From Aquincola sp. (GTDB taxonomy: Bacteria > Pseudomonadota > Gammaproteobacteria > Burkholderiales > Burkholderiaceae_C), in NCBI GenBank assembly GCA_029884035.1, contig JAOUIM010000152.1, positions 1 through 7,951 of the forward strand: a stretch of 7,951 bases of DNA, written 5' to 3'. Positions within the stretch are counted from its first letter, which is position 1, and every line of letters begins with the position of its first letter. Of this stretch, positions 1 to 5,453 are shown in pieces. The position numbers and the translations under genes were made by a program. The notes below the pieces were generated by a model, which was given only the letters and a program-made list of their open reading frames with translations, searched no databases and had not been told where the DNA came from.

Positions 1-2
1 CG

Positions 3-158
3 TTCGGCATCTTCCTGACCCCGGTGTTCTATTCGCTGCTGCGCAAGGGCACCGAGCGACGGCGGGCGAAGGCGGCCCAGCTGCGCGCCGCCGTCGAGGC
101 TGCGGCTCACCCGTGGGACCCTGGCGCCGAAGGCAAGAGCGGGGAGGCTCCGCGATGA
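3..158 (+). CDS. RND efflux transporter, inner-membrane subunit (3' end only)
   Basis: The window opens inside this gene; only the last 51 codons are present, ending at the TGA at 156-158. The visible protein starts FGIFLTPVFYSLLRKG, which matches the end of the last transmembrane helix of HAE1-type RND pumps (AcrB/MexF family). A charged cytoplasmic tail follows, rich in Arg, Lys and Ala (ERRRAKAAQLRAAVEAA). Such proteins are proton-driven trimeric transporters in the inner membrane that pass drugs, solvents or dyes to an outer-membrane channel. The stop codon overlaps the start of the next gene (ATGA, 155-158), and that gene encodes the matching outer-membrane component, which supports the call. 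The substrate cannot be told from this fragment. A periplasmic adaptor gene is expected further left but is not in view. Confidence 0.85.
   Translation, partial: FGIFLTPVFYSLLRKGTERRRAKAAQLRAAVEAAAHPWDPGAEGKSGEAPR
141..147 (+). promoter_or_regulatory. Ribosome binding site of the efflux lipoprotein gene
   Basis: GGGGAGG lies 7 bases before the ATG at 155, inside the last codons of the RND gene. It fixes the start at 155 rather than at an earlier in-frame GTG at 113, and places the lipoprotein signal sequence exactly at the N-terminus. Confidence 0.75.
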
Positions 159-1534
159 GTCGAATCGCCCTTGTGCTGGCCACGGCCGCGCTGCTGGCTG
201 CCTGCACCACCACGCCTGCCCCAAGCCCGCGAAGCGTCGCTGCGCCCGGCGCATTCACCCACGCGACGGCCACCGCCGACGAACCGGTGGCCGAGTTCTG
301 GCGCCGATTTGGCGATGCCGAGCTCGACGCACTGATGGCGCAGGCCCTCGCCGCCAACCTCGACCTGCGCATCGCGGCTGCCCGTGTGGCCGAGGCGCGT
401 GCCCTCGTGCAAGGCACCGAGGGTCTGGGGCGGCCGAACCTCGATGCCACCGCAAATGCCAACCGCATCCGCGAGCGTGACAGCAATGGCGACCCATCGA
501 GCCGCAACGCGTTCGGCGTCGGGCTCGCGACGAAGTGGGAGATCGACCTGTTCGGCCGCATCGGCAACGAGCAGCGTGCCGCATCGGCTACGCTCGCCGC
601 TTCCGAGGCCCAGCAGCGCGCGGTACAGGTCAGCGTCGCGGCCGAGGTGGCGCGCAACTACTTCGAGCTGCGCGGCCTGCAGGAGCAGTTGCGCGTCGTG
701 CGGCTCGACCTCGGCACCCAGCGCGAGGCGCTCAAGCTGGTGCAGGCACGTCTGGATGCAGGACGTACCACGGCGCTCGACACCGAACGCGCCAAGGCCC
801 TCGTTGAAGGCACCGCAGCGAGCGTGCCTGCCCTCGAGACCGCGCTGGCCCGAACCCGCATGCGGCTGGCCGTACTGACCGGCGCCAGCCCGACCGCGCT
901 CGATGCGCGCTTGGCCGAGCAGAAGCCGCTGCCTGGCCTGCCCGCCACGGCGCTCGACGCGATCGGCACGCCCGAGACCTTGCTCGCGCGCCGGCCCGAC
1001 GTGGCTGCCGCCGAGGCCCAGTTGCGCGCCGCCGAGGCCCGCTCGGGCAGCGCCCGCGCCGCGTTATATCCGAGCCTGACGCTGTCGGGTACGCTCGGCC
1101 TGAACGCGGGTCGCATCGGTGATCTCGGGGACTCGGCATCCTTCGCGTACAACCTGGGGGCCTCGCTGCTGTGGTCGCTGATCGACAACGGGCAGCGCCG
1201 ATCGCAGGTGACCGCGGCAGACGCACGACGCGATGCAGCGCTCGCGCAGTTCGACCAGGCCGTGCTGGCCGCACTCGAGGAGACCGAGGGCGCGCTCCTG
1301 GCTTTCACCCGATCCCAGCAGCGCACCGAGCACCTGTTCGCGGCGGCGCAGGCGGCCGAAGCTGCGGCGACGATCGCGCGCGCGCGCTTCGATGCCGGCA
1401 CGATCGACTTCCTCACGCTGCTCGATGCCGAACGAGAGTTGCTGCAGGCGCGCGATCGGCTGGCGCAGGCGCAGACCGCAGCAGCGACGAGCCTGGTGGC
1501 GGTCTACCGCTCGCTGGCCGGTGGCTGGCGCTGA
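155..1534 (+). CDS. Outer-membrane efflux lipoprotein, NodT/OprM family
   Basis: Outer-membrane channel of a tripartite RND efflux pump, 459 residues, the normal length for the family. The N-terminus MSRIALVLATAALLAAC is a lipoprotein signal with lipobox L14-A15-A16-C17. Thr follows the lipidated Cys, consistent with outer-membrane sorting. Two outer-membrane efflux (OEP) repeats follow. The first holds the conserved WEIDLFGR segment near residue 130. The second begins around LLARRPDVAAAE near residue 280 and carries ARAALYPSLTLSG and a late ARFDAGTIDFLTLLDAE segment. Long Ala/Gln/Glu-rich helices match the periplasmic alpha-barrel. The start is chosen at 155 because of the GGGGAGG upstream and the lipobox; the gene overlaps the RND gene by 4 bases, so translation is probably coupled. 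The last 31 bases overlap the 3' end of the opposite-strand DUF4124-like gene. The family is clear; the pump's substrate is not. Confidence 0.93.
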   Translation: MSRIALVLATAALLAACTTTPAPSPRSVAAPGAFTHATATADEPVAEFWRRFGDAELDALMAQALAANLDLRIAAARVAEARALVQGTEGLGRPNLDATANANRIRERDSNGDPSSRNAFGVGLATKWEIDLFGRIGNEQRAASATLAASEAQQRAVQVSVAAEVARNYFELRGLQEQLRVVRLDLGTQREALKLVQARLDAGRTTALDTERAKALVEGTAASVPALETALARTRMRLAVLTGASPTALDARLAEQKPLPGLPATALDAIGTPETLLARRPDVAAAEAQLRAAEARSGSARAALYPSLTLSGTLGLNAGRIGDLGDSASFAYNLGASLLWSLIDNGQRRSQVTAADARRDAALAQFDQAVLAALEETEGALLAFTRSQQRTEHLFAAAQAAEAAATIARARFDAGTIDFLTLLDAERELLQARDRLAQAQTAAATSLVAVYRSLAGGWR

Positions 1535-1974
1535 TCCGCCGCGCGCACGAATTTCAGCACGCGGCCTTCGTCCTCGCTCAGCTGGCACTCGTAGACCGCG
1601 TCACCGTCGTAGCCGCCGTACGCGTTGCGCGCGTTGATGACGAGGCTGTAGGTGCGCGCCGCGATCGTCGTCTCGTGGATCACGAGCTTGCGCGCGCCGG
1701 CATAGCGGATGCGCCCGATGCGCAGGCTGTCGGGGTCATTGAAGGTGCCGGCGGCGCGCGCATGGCGCTCGCACAGCGCCGCACCGGCCGATGGCGCCGG
1801 CGCGGCACTCGGCGGGCCCGGCTCCGATGCGACCTTGCTGCCACCGGTGCACGGTGTCTGCTGAAAGACGATGCGAGCGCCGATCGTGCAGCGGTACGCC
1901 TGCGCCCAGACCGGCAATACGGCAACGGCGAGAACCGTCGCAACGACAAGTCTCTTCACGCAGAGGTTGGTCAT
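1504..1974 (-). CDS. Small exported DUF4124-like protein
   Basis: A predicted 156-residue periplasmic protein of unknown function. The N-terminus has a positive start (VKRL), a hydrophobic stretch and an AQA cleavage site near residue 26, so a Sec signal peptide is likely. The mature part begins YRCTIGARIVFQQTPCTGG, which resembles the DUF4124 pattern (a short beta unit ending in TPC.GG) common in Burkholderiales. A Pro/Ala/Ser linker follows (about residues 49-66). The second half contains RKLVIHETTIAARTYSL and NARNAYGGYDG ending in a YEC motif, like small lipoprotein or periplasmic domains with an N-(A/S)-(Y/F)-G-G-Y core. Four Cys (29, 42, 68, 130) could form two disulfides. I chose the ATG at 1974 because it sits just before the signal peptide; no clear ribosome binding site precedes it, and an in-frame GTG at 1959 or at 2019 is possible. 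It lies 46 bases after the hydrolase upstream, so it could be the last gene of that transcript. Confidence 0.72.
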   Translation of the reverse strand: MTNLCVKRLVVATVLAVAVLPVWAQAYRCTIGARIVFQQTPCTGGSKVASEPGPPSAAPAPSAGAALCERHARAAGTFNDPDSLRIGRIRYAGARKLVIHETTIAARTYSLVINARNAYGGYDGDAVYECQLSEDEGRVLKFVRAADQRQPPASER

Positions 1975-2020
1975 GGCAGTCGCAGCGGGAATATCGTGCC
2001 CATGATCCGCACCGGCCACC

Positions 2021-2911
2021 TCAATGTGCCACCCCCGCGATGCTCTCGGCCAGGCGAGGCCACAGCGCCGCCGGCAGATCGTGGCCCATGCCCTCGATCA
2101 CCTCGAGCGTCGAACCGGCGATCTTGGCGTGCAGGTCATGCGCGGCGGCCACCGGCACGAGCGGGTCGGCGGCGCCGTGGACGATGTGCGTCGGCGCGAT
2201 GATGCGAGCCAGCAGCGGCGAGCGGTCGCCGTCGGCGACGACGGCCACGATGTGCCGCACCACGCCCTGGGGGCGGTAGGCGCGCGTGACGAAACTCCTG
2301 ATGCGATCGCGCATCGCATCGCGGTCGGGGCGAAATGCGGGACTGCCGATGATGTCGAACACATGCTCCATCCGGTCGACCAGCGCCTCGACGTCGTGCG
2401 GGTCGATCTTGCCGCGGTCGAGCAGAGCCATGCGCACCCGCGCGCTCGGTTGCGGCAGCCGGCGCGCACCGCTGGTGGTCATGATTAAGGTCAGGCATGC
2501 GATGCGTTCGCCGTGCTCGGCCGCCAGGTGCTGCGCCACCATGCCACCCATCGAGGCGCCCACCACCTGCGCTCTCGCCACGCCGAGTGCATCGAGGACG
2601 CCGAGCGCATCGCTGGCCATGTCGCCGATCGTGTAGGGCGCATGCACCGGCTGGTGCAGAAAGTAGCGCAGCATGACCGGAACGAAGCTCGGCACACCCA
2701 GATGGTCGTAACCTTGCGACAAGCCCGCGTCACGGTTGTCGATGCGGATCACGCGGCGGCCGCGGTCGACCAGCCGTTGCACCAAGGGTTCGGGCCATGC
2801 CGTGAGCTGCATGCCCAGGCCCATGATCATCAGAATGGGCGGTCCACCGGGTGAATCGGGCGGCCCCTGATCGTCGACCTCGATCGAGATGCCGTTGGCG
2901 CTGATCTGCAC
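2021..2911 (-). CDS. Alpha/beta-hydrolase, esterase-like (RdmC-type)
   Basis: A predicted 296-residue soluble alpha/beta-hydrolase. The order of motifs is canonical: the oxyanion strand PILMIMGLGMQLTAWP (about 25-40), the DNRDAGLS segment (58-65), the nucleophile elbow GASMGG with Ser120, the acid in HGAADPLVP (Asp249) and the catalytic His277 in GMGHDLP. The DNRDAGLS signature and overall length match the esterase group that includes aclacinomycin methylesterase RdmC, but the natural substrate is unknown. The start is the GTG at 2911, which shares its G with the TAG stop of the previous hydrolase (TAGTG), so it is probably translated by re-initiation. The open frame runs much further upstream, but that part lies antiparallel-free within the other hydrolase in a different frame and is low-complexity Arg/Pro/Ala, so it is not coding. 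No signal peptide is visible, so a cytoplasmic location is inferred. Its position beside a wax ester synthase suggests a role in ester or lipid turnover. Confidence 0.85.
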   Translation of the reverse strand: MQISANGISIEVDDQGPPDSPGGPPILMIMGLGMQLTAWPEPLVQRLVDRGRRVIRIDNRDAGLSQGYDHLGVPSFVPVMLRYFLHQPVHAPYTIGDMASDALGVLDALGVARAQVVGASMGGMVAQHLAAEHGERIACLTLIMTTSGARRLPQPSARVRMALLDRGKIDPHDVEALVDRMEHVFDIIGSPAFRPDRDAMRDRIRSFVTRAYRPQGVVRHIVAVVADGDRSPLLARIIAPTHIVHGAADPLVPVAAAHDLHAKIAGSTLEVIEGMGHDLPAALWPRLAESIAGVAH

Positions 2912-3756
2912 TATGCGTTGGCCGCCGCGAACGGACCCATGCCCGTGGTCTTGTAGAACCAGCGTCGCGCGCCCTGCACGTCGAAACGCTTCCAGTGCGC
3001 CGGGTCCTGGCGCAGCCGGTCGGCGATCGCGTACAGCGCGAGCGGGTTCATGCCCATGCCGATGTGGCTCGCGTGCACTTCGATGTTCTCCGACAGCGGC
3101 GACTCCTCGTTCAGGCTGCACTGCCACGCCACCACACCGTCGGTCCGCGAGTAGATCGAGGTCGTGGGCACCGGCGGCGTGCCGCGGATCTGCTCGATCA
3201 GCTCGGGGTCGTGCACGTTCTGGCCGCTGACCATCTCGTAGAAACGCCACGCGTTGGTCGCACGCGGATGCCCAGTGAACGGTGAGCCCAGTGTGATTAC
3301 GCAGCGCGAGATCGCCGGGAATTCCTTGGCCATCTCGCGCGCGTACAGGCCGCCGAGGCTCCACCCGATGAGGCTGACCTTGTCGTCGTGGCGCTCGGCA
3401 ATGCGCTGGACATACTCGCGCACGGCCTCAAGCACGCCGCGGCGCGGACCGAAGTTGAAGCCCTGCTTCCACGGGTAGGCGCTGTAGCCCATGTCCTGCA
3501 GGAAGCCGCGAAGCGGCGCGGTGGTGATGTCGGTGGCGCCAAGGCCCGGGAACACGATCACCGGATGCCCGTCGCCACGCGGAAGGCGCTTGAGCCAGGG
3601 CATGGCCGCGAACATGGCCGCCCATTCCCAGGGCGCGCGCCCCTCGAGCAGCACCAGAAAGGCATTGGGGGCACGCAGGTCGGCCGGGTGGAACAGCGGC
3701 GCCGGCGCCTCGTGGTGCCGGTAAGGCGGATGGCCGTGCTTGGGTCGCGACTTCAT
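2911..3756 (-). CDS. Alpha/beta-hydrolase, lipase/esterase-like
   Basis: A predicted 281-residue alpha/beta-hydrolase of lipase type. HPVIVFPGLGATD (64-76) provides the oxyanion strand. GWSLGG holds the nucleophile Ser133. The likely acid is Asp206 in IYSRTDGVVAWQ and the likely His is 231 in ASHIGMGMNP. The TDGVVAW and SHIGMGMNP signatures are seen in triacylglycerol-lipase-like proteins that often share neighbourhoods with WS/DGAT enzymes. The C-terminal RRWFYKTTG is Arg- and aromatic-rich. There is no signal peptide or clear membrane helix, so it is probably cytoplasmic or lipid-droplet associated (inference). I chose the ATG at 3756; an in-frame GTG at 3831 would add 25 residues without family features. 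No strong ribosome binding site precedes either. The gene lies 94 bases after the WS/DGAT stop and shares one base with the next hydrolase. The exact substrate (wax ester, triacylglycerol, polyhydroxyalkanoate or other) cannot be read from the sequence. Confidence 0.87.
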   Translation of the reverse strand: MKSRPKHGHPPYRHHEAPAPLFHPADLRAPNAFLVLLEGRAPWEWAAMFAAMPWLKRLPRGDGHPVIVFPGLGATDITTAPLRGFLQDMGYSAYPWKQGFNFGPRRGVLEAVREYVQRIAERHDDKVSLIGWSLGGLYAREMAKEFPAISRCVITLGSPFTGHPRATNAWRFYEMVSGQNVHDPELIEQIRGTPPVPTTSIYSRTDGVVAWQCSLNEESPLSENIEVHASHIGMGMNPLALYAIADRLRQDPAHWKRFDVQGARRWFYKTTGMGPFAAANA

Positions 3757-3815
3757 TGCAAACCATCGTATCGGCTGCAGCGCACCGCGCGCTTGGGCGC
3801 TTGCCCTAGGCGCGT

Positions 3816-3841
3816 CTCGCGCGTGCGACACGTCACGCGAG
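3816..3841 (-). other. GC-rich inverted repeat between WS/DGAT and lipase genes
   Basis: An imperfect hairpin: CTCGCG-CGTG, a CGA loop, CACG, a TCA bulge, then CGCGAG. It lies in the 94-base gap downstream of the WS/DGAT stop. On neither strand is it followed by a run of T, so it is not a classical rho-independent terminator. It could stabilise the upstream mRNA's 3' end or simply reflect base composition. Confidence 0.3.
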
Positions 3842-3850
3842 CGCCCGGCT

Positions 3851-5407
3851 TCAAGCTTCCCCGGCCTTGCGTGCGGGCTGCCTCACGGCCGTCGCCCGCT
3901 TGCGCGATGGGCCCGGCGCCCGCCTGCGCGGCCTTGCGGCCCCTGGCGCGGCGATGGCCACGTCGTCTTCGTCGGCGGGCACGGTGCGCAACACGGTGAA
4001 TGCGTCCTCCAGTGCCTCGGCAAGACGGCGCACGTCAGGCATCGCCTTCGCATCGGCCATCAGGCCGAAGTCCAGCGACCGGTCGTAGCTCTGCACCGTG
4101 ATGTTCAGCGCGACCCCGTGCACGACAATCGAGCAGGGGTAGTTCGTCAGCATCTTCGCCCCGGCCAGGTACAGCGGCGCCAGCGGCCCGGGCACGTTGG
4201 AGATCGTGACGTTGGCCACCGGCGGGAGCCTGTCGCTCTCGGTGGCGCGGCGATAGATGGCATTGGCCGCCTCCATCAGCCACGGCACGCCGAGCGACGG
4301 GAAATCGGTGGGCAGGATGTCCTTGACGCCCGCCAGCGTGCTCTTCATCGAACGCGTCGCGGCACGGACATGGGCCAGGCGCTTGGCCGGATCGGCGATG
4401 TTCGTGCCCAGGCTGACCAAGGTCATCGAGGCCTGGTTGTCCGATCGAGTATCGCCCTTGGCGCGCAGCGACACCGGCACCGCGGCCACCAGCGACTGGC
4501 GCGTCAGTTCACGGTGCCCGGCCAGGTAGGCGCGCAGCGCCGTGCTGCACAACCAGAGCACGACATCATTGAGCGTGGCCTCGTGTGCCTTGCCCAGCGC
4601 CTTGGCCTCGGCCAGCGGCAGGCTCACCGCGGCGAAGGCACGTCCGGCCGTCACCGCATGCGTGAAGCGGTTGCGCGGCGCGGCACCCAGGCCGCCCGGC
4701 GCCTTGCGCCCCGTGACGAGTTGGCTTCTCGACACCGCCCTCGTCGCGGCCGAAGAGACGGCCCCGACGGCGCCGGGCAACGCGCGCAGCAGATGCGTGA
4801 TCTGCTGCACCTCGCTCGTGACCGCTCCCGACACCATCTCGACAAGCGACAGACGGAAGCGCTTTTCTCGCGTCGACGCCTTGAGTTCGAGCGCTCGCGG
4901 CTCGGGCGACAGATCGAGGATCGCGTTGGCCAGCGCGACCGCGGCCTGGCCGTCGACGGCGGCGTGATGCAGCTGGGTGTACATCGCCACCCGCTTGTGT
5001 CCGTTCGATGCGGGCGCGAGGTCCTCGATGACGTGGAACTTCCACAGCGGCCTAGTGCGGTCGAGCGGCTGCGGATGCAGGCGGCCGACAAGCGCCTCGA
5101 GCTCGGCCATCCCCGCCTTGCCGCCTTTCTTCGCGGGCGGGAGCCTGACCTCGACGACGTGGTGCTTCATGTCGGGCACTGCGTCGACCCAGACCGGGTT
5201 GGTGATATTCATCGGCATCATCCACAGACGCCGCCGCAGCGCGGGCGTGAGCGGCAGTCGCGCGCTCATGTGGCGGCGCAGCGCGTCGACGAAACGGCCC
5301 CTGAACCCCTTGGGCAACTCGAAGACGTGCAACGCACCGACGTGCATCGGCATCTCGGGCGTCTCGAGATGCAGGAAGGTGGCGTCCAGCCCCGACAGTC
5401 GCTTCAT
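3851..5407 (-). CDS. Wax ester synthase/diacylglycerol O-acyltransferase (WS/DGAT)
   Basis: Transfers acyl groups from acyl-CoA to fatty alcohols (wax esters) or diacylglycerol (triacylglycerol), making storage neutral lipid at the inner face of the membrane. The protein has 518 residues. It opens with LSGLDATFLHLETPEMPMHVG (4-24), the typical family N-terminus. The active-site motif HHxxxDG is intact as HHAAVDG (147-153, catalytic His148 and Asp152). Other family marks are PLW (120-122), LNDVVL with the conserved ND (280-281), and SNVPGP (403-408). LNITVQSYDRSLDFGLMAD (434-452) is the end of the C-terminal acyltransferase lobe. After residue 480 comes an Arg/Ala/Pro/Lys-rich tail of about 35 residues, outside the usual domain. 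The ATG at 5407 fits the family start, although no strong ribosome binding site precedes it. It lies 46 bases after the protease stop on the same strand and ahead of two ester hydrolases, suggesting a shared transcript. Family call is firm; the preference for wax ester or triacylglycerol is not visible. Confidence 0.95.
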   Translation of the reverse strand: MKRLSGLDATFLHLETPEMPMHVGALHVFELPKGFRGRFVDALRRHMSARLPLTPALRRRLWMMPMNITNPVWVDAVPDMKHHVVEVRLPPAKKGGKAGMAELEALVGRLHPQPLDRTRPLWKFHVIEDLAPASNGHKRVAMYTQLHHAAVDGQAAVALANAILDLSPEPRALELKASTREKRFRLSLVEMVSGAVTSEVQQITHLLRALPGAVGAVSSAATRAVSRSQLVTGRKAPGGLGAAPRNRFTHAVTAGRAFAAVSLPLAEAKALGKAHEATLNDVVLWLCSTALRAYLAGHRELTRQSLVAAVPVSLRAKGDTRSDNQASMTLVSLGTNIADPAKRLAHVRAATRSMKSTLAGVKDILPTDFPSLGVPWLMEAANAIYRRATESDRLPPVANVTISNVPGPLAPLYLAGAKMLTNYPCSIVVHGVALNITVQSYDRSLDFGLMADAKAMPDVRRLAEALEDAFTVLRTVPADEDDVAIAAPGAARPRRRAPGPSRKRATAVRQPARKAGEA

Positions 5408-5453
5408 GCGGCGATGCTAGGGGGCACCCGCGCCCGGCACGCCCGAGGGAACC

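Noticed and set aside
1375..1387. A 13-base alternating CG tract, a possible Z-DNA or slippage site
   Set aside because: It encodes IARARF in the normal efflux reading frame, is short, and is expected in DNA of this base composition.
1171..2202. A 343-codon plus-strand open frame across the end of the efflux gene and beyond
   Set aside because: Composition is shadow-like (Arg/Ala/Gly runs); the efflux gene and the DUF4124-like gene in other frames have clear family signatures over the same bases.
2912..3364. Upstream extension of the second hydrolase to a 447-residue protein
   Set aside because: The added 151 residues overlap the lipase-like gene on the same strand in another frame, are Arg/Ala/Pro-rich and lack hydrolase features; the GTG at the TAGTG junction fits the family start.
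3757..3850. A promoter for the lipase-like gene (TACGAT near 3770 on the minus strand)
   Set aside because: The -10-like match has no acceptable -35 partner at 16-18 bases, so it cannot be supported.
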